Under the pieces are notes generated by a model. That model worked only from the letters and a program-made list of their open reading frames with translations, ran no database searches and was not told the origin of the DNA. Positions 16,275 through 23,931 of a DNA stretch of 64,000 nt are shown here, piece by piece. A program made the position numbers and the translations under genes. Each line of letters begins with the position of its first letter. Positions within the stretch are counted from its first letter, which is position 1. This DNA comes from Nocardioides marmoribigeumensis (GTDB lineage: Bacteria > Actinomycetota > Actinomycetes > Propionibacteriales > Nocardioidaceae): contig NZ_JAVDYG010000001.1 in assembly GCF_031458325.1 (NCBI RefSeq), forward strand, positions 3,472,001 through 3,536,000, in the 5' to 3' direction.

Positions 16275-18323
16275 TCAGGGCACCCGCACCACCTGCACGC
16301 CCTCGCCGACCAGCGCGACGCGCCCGTCGCCGAGGGGGAGGGCCCGCGGGGTCGCCGGCCCGTCCACGGCGTACGACGGCCCGAGGGTCCACGCCCGGCC
16401 GCGGGCCAGCGACCCGTCGGGCCCCACACGCAGCTCGAGCACCGAGGGCCGGCCGTCGATCGAGGAGGACGCGCCGGCCAGCACGGTCCCGCCCGAGCCG
16501 GAGCCCGACGGCAGCCAGGTCAGCGCGCGGGGGTCGTACTCGGCCAGCAGCATCGCGCCGTCGACCGGGAGGCGGGACAGCCGGCGAGGGGCGGCCAGGT
16601 CGGAGAGGTCGAACACCGAGACCTGCGTCCCCCGGGTCACCCCGGAGGCCGAGGCGTCCTGGCCGACGCCGAGCAGCCGCCCGCCGCCGATCGGGTGGAG
16701 GTAGGTGGAGAAGCCCGGGACCTTCAGCGCGCCGAGGGTGCGCGGAGCCGACGGGTCGCGCAGGTCGACGGTGTAGAGCGGGTCGGTCTGCCGGAACGTG
16801 ACCACCACCGCGAGGTCGTCGAACCACCGCACCGACTTGATCTCCTCGTCGAGGCCGAGCCCGCGCACGGATCCCAGCTGTCGCAGCGTCGAGCCGTCCT
16901 CGCGCAGCGTCACGACCCCGTTGTCGGCGGTGCCGCGGAGCGCGACGGCCAGCCGCAGGACGCCGTCGTGCTCGTCCATCGCCCACCGGTCACGGACCGT
17001 CCCGTCGACCGTCCCCGAGGCGGCGTAGCGGGTCGCCGACCCGTCCAGGGAGAAGGCGTGCACGTCGGTGGTCCCGTCGAGCCCGCTCAGCGCGACGTAG
17101 AGCCGGTCGGGGGAGGAGTAGACGGTCTCGGCGCCCGTCGTCACCCCCGTCGCGTCCGTCGAGGTCGGGTCGCTGAACGGCAGCGTGACGATGCTCAGCG
17201 TGCCGAGGTCGGAGCCGGGCACCGACCAGGAGTCGGTCGACGTGCTCGGCGAGGGCAGGTCGCGGGCCAGCGGGTGCCGGACCTCGTCGCAGTCGAGGAG
17301 GGCCTCGGTGCCCGACCCGTCCGTGTCCCGCACCTGGGGCAGCCAGTCGGCGAGGGTCGAGCCGCGCACCACGCGCCGGTTCGCCTCGGTCGCCTCGGCC
17401 TCCGACCGGCTGCGGTTCGGCTGGACGAAGTCGAGCGTCGGGGCGCCGGTGTGCAGCACGAGCCGCACGACCGACCCGCCCGCGGCGTCGTACTGCCGGG
17501 CCGAGACCAGGCTGCCGCCGTGCGTCCGGTCCGACAGCACCCGCGGCGCCGCCGGGTCGGTGAGGTCGACCTCGACGACGCGGCTCGAGTCCGGGCTCGG
17601 CGGAGCGAACGGCAGCACGCGCGCAACCGGCGGCTCGGGCCTCGGCAGGGGCACCGGCTCACCCGGACCGGGGAAGCCGGGCGCCGCCAGGTCCTCCGAC
17701 GGTCGCGGCAGGGGCATCACGTCCACCTGGGGCACGACCCGCCGGGGGGCGTACGACGACCCGACGACCAGCACGCGGGTCCCCGACAGCAGCAGCTCGG
17801 AGGCCCGCAGGTCCTCGGGCAGCCCGAGCGCGCCGACGTCCTCGACGGGGCCGACCGGGCCGTCGCCGACCCGGGCCACGAGCAGCCGGTCCCCGCGCAC
17901 CCGGACCACGAGCTCGCCGTCGGTCTTGGCCAGGTCCGGCTCGTCCACGCGGGTCTCCTGCACGTTGGTGCCGGTCCCGCTCGCGACCTGCCCGGTGTCG
18001 GCCGCGTCGCGGGCGGCCGGCATCGGCACCGGCATCCCGGACGTGTCGGAGGGTGACCCGGCCGATCCTGAGGCGGCCCAGCCGGACCCTGCCGAGTCCT
18101 CCATCGCGCCGTACACGATCGGGCCCCCGCCGAGGCCGTAGGGCCCGACCAGCGGGAGCGCGCGATCGACGTACCACCGGAGCAACTCGTCGCACCCGCC
18201 GAACGCCGGCAGGGGCGAGGCGCTCGCGGCGGGGGAGCCCGCGAGGGCGAGGGAGAGGCCGATCCCGAGGCCGAGGGCGCCGGCGGTGGTGCCGACCAGG
18301 GCGGTGCGTCGTGTCGTGCTCAT
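16275..18323 (-). CDS. secreted beta-propeller domain protein
   Basis: A 682-residue exported protein. A basic start (MSTTRRTALVG) leads into a hydrophobic signal helix (about 8-30) with a possible cleavage after ASAS. The segment NVQETRVDEPDLAKTDGELV (about residues 125-144) is the hallmark of the actinobacterial secreted beta-propeller family (PF09826). Repeated blades follow, with Asp-rich turns such as VVEVDLTDPAAPRVLS and VSVFDLSDLAAPRRLS. The function is unknown; a surface scaffold or binding role is likely. The single Cys pair (GGCDELL and LLDCDEV) could form a disulfide. Confidence 0.88.
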   Translation of the reverse strand: MSTTRRTALVGTTAGALGLGIGLSLALAGSPAASASPLPAFGGCDELLRWYVDRALPLVGPYGLGGGPIVYGAMEDSAGSGWAASGSAGSPSDTSGMPVPMPAARDAADTGQVASGTGTNVQETRVDEPDLAKTDGELVVRVRGDRLLVARVGDGPVGPVEDVGALGLPEDLRASELLLSGTRVLVVGSSYAPRRVVPQVDVMPLPRPSEDLAAPGFPGPGEPVPLPRPEPPVARVLPFAPPSPDSSRVVEVDLTDPAAPRVLSDRTHGGSLVSARQYDAAGGSVVRLVLHTGAPTLDFVQPNRSRSEAEATEANRRVVRGSTLADWLPQVRDTDGSGTEALLDCDEVRHPLARDLPSPSTSTDSWSVPGSDLGTLSIVTLPFSDPTSTDATGVTTGAETVYSSPDRLYVALSGLDGTTDVHAFSLDGSATRYAASGTVDGTVRDRWAMDEHDGVLRLAVALRGTADNGVVTLREDGSTLRQLGSVRGLGLDEEIKSVRWFDDLAVVVTFRQTDPLYTVDLRDPSAPRTLGALKVPGFSTYLHPIGGGRLLGVGQDASASGVTRGTQVSVFDLSDLAAPRRLSRLPVDGAMLLAEYDPRALTWLPSGSGSGGTVLAGASSSIDGRPSVLELRVGPDGSLARGRAWTLGPSYAVDGPATPRALPLGDGRVALVGEGVQVVRVP

Positions 18324-18452
18324 GCGGGTGGGACGCGCCGGCGGCCTGACCGGTTCCGGGGATGGACGCCGAATTGGCCGTGCCTGGGTGCGACCCGTCA
18401 GAATGATCCGGCCCCCGCGCACCGTGAGCGGGCCCGCACGACAGGAGCTCAT

Positions 18453-19658
18453 GTGGCCTCCAAGGACGCCCAGCAGGACCGGCCCTACGACATCGTCCTC
18501 TTCGGGGCGACGGGCTTCACCGGCGGACTGACCGCCGACTACCTCGCCGCTCACGCCCCGGCAGCCTGCCGCTGGGCGCTCGTGGGCCGCAACAAGGCCA
18601 AGCTCGAGCAGGTCCGCGAGCGGCTGGCCGCCGACCACCCGGGGTGCGCCGACCTGCCGCTGCTGGTCGCCGACGCCACCGACGCCGACTCCTTGCGCGA
18701 GGTCGCGGAGTCCGCCCGCGTCGTCGTGACCACGGTCGGTCCCTACCTCGAGCACGGCGAGCCGCTGGTCGCCGCCTGCGCGGAGGCCGGCACCGACTAC
18801 GTCGACCTGACCGGCGAGCCGGAGTTCGTCGACCGGATGTACCTCGCCCACCACGACCGCGCCTGCGAGACCGGCGCGCGGCTGGTCCACTGCTGCGGGT
18901 TCGACTCGATCCCGCACGACCTGGGGGCGCAGTTCACCCGCCAGCACCTCCCGGCCGACGCCCCTGCGACCGTGCGCGGGGTGGTCCGCTCCAACGCCGC
19001 GTTCTCGGGCGGCACCTTCCACTCGGCCCTCGGGCAGATGTCGCGCGGGCGCCAGATGCAGAAGGCCTCCTCCGAGCGTCGCGCCAAGGAGCCCCGGCCC
19101 GAGGGCGGGCGCAAGGTCCGCGCGCAGGGCGGCCGCCCGCAGCGCGACCCGGTGCTGGGCTACTGGCTGCTGCCGCTTCCGACGATCGACCCGTTCGTGG
19201 TCAAGAGGTCCGCGGCGGCGCTGGCGGACTACGGCCCCGCCTTCACCTACTCGCACTACGCCGGCTTCAAGACGCTGCGCTACGCCCTCGGGGCGGTCGC
19301 CGGCATGGCGACGATGATGGGCGCGATCCAGGTCCCGCCGCTGCGCGAGCAGCTCAAGAAGCGCGTCCCGCAGGGCAGCGGTCCCAGCGAGACCAAGCGT
19401 GGCCGCTCGTGGTTCACCGTCGAGATGGTCGGCGAGGGCGGGGGTCGTCGTGTGGTCACCGAGGTCGCCGGAGGTGACCCCGGTTACACCGAGACCGCCA
19501 AGATGCTCGCCGAGTCCGCCCTGTCCCTGGCTTTCGACCCTAATCCTGTGACCTTCGGACAGGTGACGACCGCCGTCGCGATGGGAGACAATTTGCGTGA
19601 ACGCCTGACGAAGTCAGGCATTTCGTTCACCTTGGTCAAGGACGAGCCGATCAGGTAG
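18453..19658 (+). CDS. saccharopine-dehydrogenase-like trans-acting enoyl reductase
   Basis: A 401-residue NADP-binding protein of the family that includes mycobacterial trans-acting enoyl reductase (Rv2953/Rv2449c type). The Rossmann motif is IVLFGATGFTGGLTADYLA near residues 14-32. Other conserved segments are TTVGPYLEHGEPLVAAC, YVDLTGEPEF and HCCGFDSIPHDLG. GTG 18453 lies 5 nt after AGGAG. In mycobacteria such proteins act with polyketide synthases; no synthase is visible here, so the substrate could be a membrane lipid. The final segment TLVKDEPIR is well kept. Confidence 0.85.
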   Translation: MASKDAQQDRPYDIVLFGATGFTGGLTADYLAAHAPAACRWALVGRNKAKLEQVRERLAADHPGCADLPLLVADATDADSLREVAESARVVVTTVGPYLEHGEPLVAACAEAGTDYVDLTGEPEFVDRMYLAHHDRACETGARLVHCCGFDSIPHDLGAQFTRQHLPADAPATVRGVVRSNAAFSGGTFHSALGQMSRGRQMQKASSERRAKEPRPEGGRKVRAQGGRPQRDPVLGYWLLPLPTIDPFVVKRSAAALADYGPAFTYSHYAGFKTLRYALGAVAGMATMMGAIQVPPLREQLKKRVPQGSGPSETKRGRSWFTVEMVGEGGGRRVVTEVAGGDPGYTETAKMLAESALSLAFDPNPVTFGQVTTAVAMGDNLRERLTKSGISFTLVKDEPIR

Positions 19659-19752
19659 GACGAGGCCCGACCGGCCGCTCACGGGGGTCAGCCGCCATCC
19701 GGGTCTCGCGACCGGCCGGCGGCGGGCGAGCGTCACGGGCCACACCCGCACA

Positions 19753-19785
19753 CACACGCACGACACACGCACGACACACGCACGA
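19753..19785. repeat. three tandem 11-bp repeats
   Basis: CACACGCACGA occurs three times without interruption, just upstream of the transglycosylase start (19794), within a longer CA-rich tract. The 11-bp period equals about one helical turn. No protein is known to me that binds it. Confidence 0.7.
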
Positions 19786-19793
19786 CATTGGGG

Positions 19794-21203
19794 ATGACAA
19801 CGGTGTTGAGCACGCTTCGCGCCCACCGCGAAGGATCTCGGAAGTCCGTCGACCGCACCCGCACCCGCCGCCACCTGCTGGTGGCCGCGGTTGCCGGGAG
19901 CACGCTGGCCGCAGGGGGCGTGGCGCTCGGGGTCGGCGCCGCGCTGGCGGCAGCGGGCGGTGAGCCCGACCTGGCGTCGGTCGCCGACTCCGCCGAGGCG
20001 CCGCCGCCGGCGGAGCCACAGGTGACGATGGTGCAGAAGGTGATGGCCCCGGTGGTGATCCGGTCGGTCCGCGACCCGCGGTCCAGGCTCAGCGCCAACG
20101 GCCGCGACCTGTGGGCGATCAGCAGCGAGGGCAGCTACGACGTCCCCTCCGCCGCCCTCCGCGCCTACAAGCACGCCGCCGAGACCGTCAACGCGGCTCG
20201 TCCCGGCTGCCAGATGCCCTGGACGCTGCTGGCCGGCATCGGCCGGGTGGAGTCCGACCACGGGAGGTACGGCGGCTCGGTGCTCGGCACCGACGGCCTG
20301 CCCCGCCCGGCGATCGTCGGCATCGCGCTCGACGGCCAGGGGCCGGTGGCCGCGATCCACGACACCGACGGCGGCGAGTGGGACGGCGACAGCGTCTGGG
20401 ACCGTGCGGTCGGGCCGATGCAGTTCATCCCGGGCACGTGGTCCTCGTCGGGCCGCGACGGTGACGGGGACGGCATCGAGAACCCCAACGACATCGACGA
20501 CGCGGCGATGGCCGCGGCCTTCTACCTCTGCCCCTCCAGCGGCAGCATCCAGTCGGGCTCGGCGATGGACGCCGCCATCCGCAGCTACAACAACTCCGAC
20601 TACTACATCGACCTCGTCGAGGCGTTCGCGCACGGCTACGAGACCGGCGTGTTCGTCATCCCGTCGCCGCCCCCGGCCCCCGGGGTCAGCGCCGACGCGC
20701 CCAAGGTGAAGCCGGCGGTCGTCAAGGTCGACAAGCACGGCAAGCCGGTGAAGACCGGCAAGGGCGCCAAGGGTGGCAAGGGCGCGACCGGCAACCACCA
20801 CGGCACGGCTGGCACGCCCGGCACCACGGCCGGTCACCAGCCCAGCTCTCCGAGCTCTCCCAGCTCGTCCGGCTCCTCGGGAGCCTCGGGCGGAGCGACC
20901 GGTGGCAGCACGGGAGGCGGGTCCACCCCGAGCGGGACGCCCACCCCGACCCCGACCCCCGAGCCGACCCCGGAGTTCACGACCTACACCGGCGCGGTCG
21001 CCGCGTGCGGCAGCGGCTACTGCGTCGACGGCAAGGCCCTCGTCTGGGGCCCGCTGAGCGCCCAGGCGTCGTACGACGTCGACGGCGACGGGACGGTCGG
21101 GACGCGGGGCCAGGAGCTCAGCGGCGCGGTCGGCAAGAGCGTGGCGGCCGACGTCTTCTACGGCACCACCAGGGTCGCCCAACTCGACGGCCACCCCTGG
21201 TGA
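19794..21203 (+). CDS. lytic murein transglycosylase with low-complexity linker
   Basis: A 469-residue exported peptidoglycan hydrolase. A signal anchor lies at about residues 28-56. The catalytic domain contains WTLLAGIGRVESDHGRYGG (catalytic Glu near 153) and GPMQFIPGTWSSSGRDGDGD, the latter with an Asp-rich, possibly Ca2+-binding loop. A Lys/Gly segment (KTGKGAKGGKG) and a Ser/Gly/Thr/Pro-rich linker follow. The C-terminal ~65 residues hold a paired-Cys motif, ACGSGYC, and an acidic repeat. It would cleave glycan strands during growth. The start could also be TTG 19788 or TTG 19803. Confidence 0.88.
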   Translation: MTTVLSTLRAHREGSRKSVDRTRTRRHLLVAAVAGSTLAAGGVALGVGAALAAAGGEPDLASVADSAEAPPPAEPQVTMVQKVMAPVVIRSVRDPRSRLSANGRDLWAISSEGSYDVPSAALRAYKHAAETVNAARPGCQMPWTLLAGIGRVESDHGRYGGSVLGTDGLPRPAIVGIALDGQGPVAAIHDTDGGEWDGDSVWDRAVGPMQFIPGTWSSSGRDGDGDGIENPNDIDDAAMAAAFYLCPSSGSIQSGSAMDAAIRSYNNSDYYIDLVEAFAHGYETGVFVIPSPPPAPGVSADAPKVKPAVVKVDKHGKPVKTGKGAKGGKGATGNHHGTAGTPGTTAGHQPSSPSSPSSSGSSGASGGATGGSTGGGSTPSGTPTPTPTPEPTPEFTTYTGAVAACGSGYCVDGKALVWGPLSAQASYDVDGDGTVGTRGQELSGAVGKSVAADVFYGTTRVAQLDGHPW

Positions 21204-21221
21204 CCTGACCCGCCGCGGTCT

Positions 21222-21233
21222 GCCTGATCAGGC
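21222..21233. other. 12-bp palindrome at a convergent gene end
   Basis: GCCTGATCAGGC contains the stop codon of the minus-strand dehydrogenase gene and is self-complementary. With only 24 bp between the two convergent genes it may help termination, though a palindrome without a loop is a weak hairpin. Confidence 0.4.
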
Positions 21234-22379
21234 CGTCGGGTCGACCAGGACCTTGGCGTGGTGCTCGGCCGAGCCGAGGTCGTCGAAGGCCTGGGCCACC
21301 TCGCCCAGGCCGACGGTGCCGGTGTGCAGCGGGGACGGGTCGACCGCCCCGGAGGTCAGCATCCGGAGCGTGTCGGCGTACTCCGCCGGGTCGTAGGCGA
21401 AGACGAACTGCAGGGAGATCTCCTTGTTGATCGCCATCACCGGGGTGATCCGGTCGGGCTCCATGCACACGCCCACCACGACGACGCGGGTGTAGAGCGG
21501 GGCGCCGGCGATGACGTGGTCGAGGACGCCCGGCACCCCGACGCACTCGAAGACGACGGGACCCTGCTGCGGGCTCTGGCCCGCGAGCTCGGCGGCGCGC
21601 ACGAGCCGGGTCCACGGCAGGAACGGCACCTTGCGCAGGTCGCCGATCGCCTTGTGGGCGTAGTCCAGCAGGGGAGTGGCGTCGGTGCGGTAGCGCTTGT
21701 GGCCCTCGAAGGTCGACCACGGCGAGGTGGCAGCGGGGTCGACCACCTCGTCCGCACCGCACCGCTCGGCCAGCGCCCGGCGCGCGGCGGAGTAGTCGCT
21801 GGCCACGACGTGACGCACCCCGCGGGCCTTGAGCATGAGGATCACCGCCAGCCCGATCGGTCCGCACCCCACGACCACGGCGGTCTCGCCCTTGCCGATC
21901 CGCGACTTGCGGACCGCGTGGTGGGCGACGGCCATCGGCTCGGTCAGCGCGGCGAGCTCGGGGCTGTAGCCGTTGTCGACCTCGAACAGGAAGGCGTCCT
22001 CCACCAGCACCTGCTCGGCGTAGGCGCCGGTGCACCTGGGGGACAGGCCGATCATCTGCATCGCCCCCTCGCGCCGCACCATCGGGAACGCCACGACCGG
22101 CGTGCCCTCGGCGTAGCGCTTGCGCGTCCCCGGGCCGTACGACGCGACGCGGCCGCTGAACTCGTGCCCCATCACGACGGCGTCGGTGGTCCGCATGATG
22201 TCGGTCATGCCGATCGCCGAGGAGACCTCGGCCAGCTCGTCGGCGTGGAACCTGGCGTGCAGGTCCGAGCCGCAGATCCCGGCCCGCACCACCTCGAGGA
22301 CGACCTGGCCGGGCCCCGGCTCGGGGTCGGGGAGGTCTCGGACGGACAGCTCGGTGCGCTCGCAGACGACGGCCTTCAT
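21228..22379 (-). CDS. zinc-dependent alcohol dehydrogenase family protein
   Basis: A 383-residue medium-chain dehydrogenase. The catalytic zinc ligands are CGSDLH (near 36) and GHEFSGRV (near 73). The Rossmann motif is VVVGCGPIGLAVI (near 180). The four-Cys structural zinc lobe is absent. Segments such as ALTEPMAVAHHAV and VFECVGVPGVLDHV are typical of the threonine/sorbitol dehydrogenase branch. ATG 22379 starts MKAVVCERTELSV. The gene is alone on its strand and divergent from the acyltransferase. The substrate is unknown. Confidence 0.85.
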   Translation of the reverse strand: MKAVVCERTELSVRDLPDPEPGPGQVVLEVVRAGICGSDLHARFHADELAEVSSAIGMTDIMRTTDAVVMGHEFSGRVASYGPGTRKRYAEGTPVVAFPMVRREGAMQMIGLSPRCTGAYAEQVLVEDAFLFEVDNGYSPELAALTEPMAVAHHAVRKSRIGKGETAVVVGCGPIGLAVILMLKARGVRHVVASDYSAARRALAERCGADEVVDPAATSPWSTFEGHKRYRTDATPLLDYAHKAIGDLRKVPFLPWTRLVRAAELAGQSPQQGPVVFECVGVPGVLDHVIAGAPLYTRVVVVGVCMEPDRITPVMAINKEISLQFVFAYDPAEYADTLRMLTSGAVDPSPLHTGTVGLGEVAQAFDDLGSAEHHAKVLVDPTA

Positions 22380-22403
22380 GAGGACGACCGTAGCGATGTC
22401 GGC

Positions 22404-22422
22404 GGGCGAGCTTGTCGAGACC
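22404..22422. repeat. REP-like palindrome GGGCGAGCTTGTCGAGACC
   Basis: This is a variant of the GGTCGAGCNTGTCGAGACC palindrome that also occurs at 33186-33204. It lies between the divergent dehydrogenase and acyltransferase genes. Such short dispersed palindromes are common between genes of Nocardioides-like genomes. Confidence 0.55.
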
Positions 22423-22459
22423 AGGAATGGGACGGGCACCACTGGGCCAAGATGCCTCC

Positions 22460-23335
22460 GTGCACATCCCGTTCCTCGGTCCCGCCGTGAGCGCGGCGAC
22501 CGCTCCCGCGCGAGGCGTCGTCTCGGCGCTGACGCCCCGCTTCCGTCCCGGCGACCTCGACGACCGCGACCCCGACTTCATGCGCGAGCTGCTGCCGGGC
22601 CTGTGGCTGCTGGTCAGCGCGTGGTACCGCCCCGACATCCGTGGGCTGGAGAACATCCCGCGCGAGGGCCCGGTGCTCGTCGTCGGCAACCACAGCGGCG
22701 GCACGTCCTCGCCCGAGGTGTTCATCTCCCAGCTGGCGATCAGCACCTACTTCGGCGTCGAGCGCCAGCACTTCCAGCTGGCGCACCGCATGGTGCTCAA
22801 CTCGCCGCTGGGGTGGATGCTGCGCCGCTTCGGCACGATCGAGGCCGACCACGGCAACGCCGAGCAGGCGCTGGACGCGGGGGCCGTCGTGACGGTGTTC
22901 CCCGGCGGGGACTACGAGGTCTTCCGGCCCAGCTGGCAGTCCGGGCGCATCGACATGGGCGGCCGCAAGGGCTTCCTCCGCCTCGCGCTGGCCAAGGGGG
23001 TGCCGGTGGTGCCGATGGTCTCCCTCGGCGGCCAGGAGACCGCCCTGTTCCTCAGCCGCGGCGAGGGGCTGGCGCGGCTGCTGCGGCTCGACCGGTCGAT
23101 CCGGCTCAAGACCCTGCCGGTGATGCTCTCGCTGCCGTTCGGCCTGCAGGTCGGTCCGCAGCCCCACCTGCCGCTGCCGGTCAAGGTCGCGATGCGGTTC
23201 CTCCCGCCGGTCGACCTGGCCGAGCGGTTCGGCGACGACGCCGACGTCGACGAGGTGTACGACGCGCTGGTCGCCGAGATGCAGGCGGCACTGACCGAGA
23301 TGCAGGGCGAGCGCCGCTTCCCGGTGCTCGGGTGA
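22460..23335 (+). CDS. lysophospholipid acyltransferase family protein
   Basis: A 291-residue acyltransferase of the PlsC-like fold, probably acylating a lysophospholipid or glycerol phosphate at the membrane. The usual HX4D box is replaced by NHSGGTSSPEVF, an actinobacterial variant with a later acidic residue. Other blocks are FGTIEADHGNAEQAL, VFPGGDYEVFRPSW (glycerol-phosphate binding) and GVPVVPMVSLGGQET. Start GTG 22460 is chosen by homology of the N-terminus; an upstream TTG at 22412 is possible. An SRPBCC gene follows 10 bp downstream in the same transcription unit. Confidence 0.82.
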   Translation: MHIPFLGPAVSAATAPARGVVSALTPRFRPGDLDDRDPDFMRELLPGLWLLVSAWYRPDIRGLENIPREGPVLVVGNHSGGTSSPEVFISQLAISTYFGVERQHFQLAHRMVLNSPLGWMLRRFGTIEADHGNAEQALDAGAVVTVFPGGDYEVFRPSWQSGRIDMGGRKGFLRLALAKGVPVVPMVSLGGQETALFLSRGEGLARLLRLDRSIRLKTLPVMLSLPFGLQVGPQPHLPLPVKVAMRFLPPVDLAERFGDDADVDEVYDALVAEMQAALTEMQGERRFPVLG

Positions 23336-23345
23336 GGGGGCGGGC

Positions 23346-23771
23346 ATGAGGCTCGAGGAGCAGATCGTCGTGGCGGCGCCCCCGGAGAAGGTCTGGGACG
23401 TCGTCGCCGACCCGTGCCGCATCGGCCGGCTGGGCGACCGGTTCATCGTGGAGGAGCTCGCCCCCGACACCGTGCCCGGTCCCGGGGCGCGCTATCGCGT
23501 GCTGCTCAAGGTCGGCGCGGTCCCGGTCGGCGGCAACGTCGAGGTGATCGAGCACCTGCCGCCGCGCGAGCTGACCTGGACCACGATCACGGGCGTGGAC
23601 CACCGGCTCCGGCTCCGGCTGCGGCCCCACGGGGACGGCACCCGGGTGGTCCTGCGGTTCGCCTACGACTCCCCGGGCCTGCTCGGCACCGCCGCCGACC
23701 TCGCGGCCTACCTCCCGGTCCGGCGCGCCCTGCGGGAGCTCCTCGAGAGCGTCGCCGAGCAGGTCGGCTGA
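23346..23771 (+). CDS. SRPBCC family protein
   Basis: A 141-residue protein of the START/polyketide-cyclase (SRPBCC) fold: MRLEEQIVVAAPPEKVWDVVADPCRIGRLGDRF is the typical helix-grip opening, and VEVIEHLPPRELTWTTI the central sheet. These proteins hold hydrophobic ligands in a deep cavity. Coupling to the upstream acyltransferase (10 bp) suggests a lipid-related role. The specific ligand is unknown. Confidence 0.8.
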   Translation: MRLEEQIVVAAPPEKVWDVVADPCRIGRLGDRFIVEELAPDTVPGPGARYRVLLKVGAVPVGGNVEVIEHLPPRELTWTTITGVDHRLRLRLRPHGDGTRVVLRFAYDSPGLLGTAADLAAYLPVRRALRELLESVAEQVG

Positions 23772-23803
23772 CCCGCCCGGGCGCGGACGGGAAGGGCGGG
23801 GGG

Positions 23804-23876
23804 TGCCCCAGGCCAGAGTCGAACTGGCGACCTTTCGCTTAGGAGGCGGCTGCTCTATCCACTGAGCTACTGGGGC
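23804..23876 (-). tRNA. tRNA-Arg (CCT)
   Basis: A 73-nt cloverleaf on the minus strand. Acceptor GCCCCAG pairs with CTGGGGC, the D arm is GCTC/GAGC, the anticodon loop is CTCCTAA (anticodon CCT, reading AGG), and the T arm is GCCAG-TTCGACT-CTGGC. The anticodon stem is weak: GCCGC opposite GCGAA gives only three pairs, with G27-A43 and C28-A42 mismatches. CCA is not encoded. It is probably functional, because all other stems are perfect. Confidence 0.88.
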
Positions 23877-23931
23877 GGGGCGCGGGTCCGGGGTGCAGCG
23901 ACCCACGCCGGGCCGAGTCTAGTGACAGCGC

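Noticed and set aside
19753-19785. CRISPR-like repeats
   Set aside because: The units are 11 bp and directly adjacent, with no spacers and no cas genes in the window.
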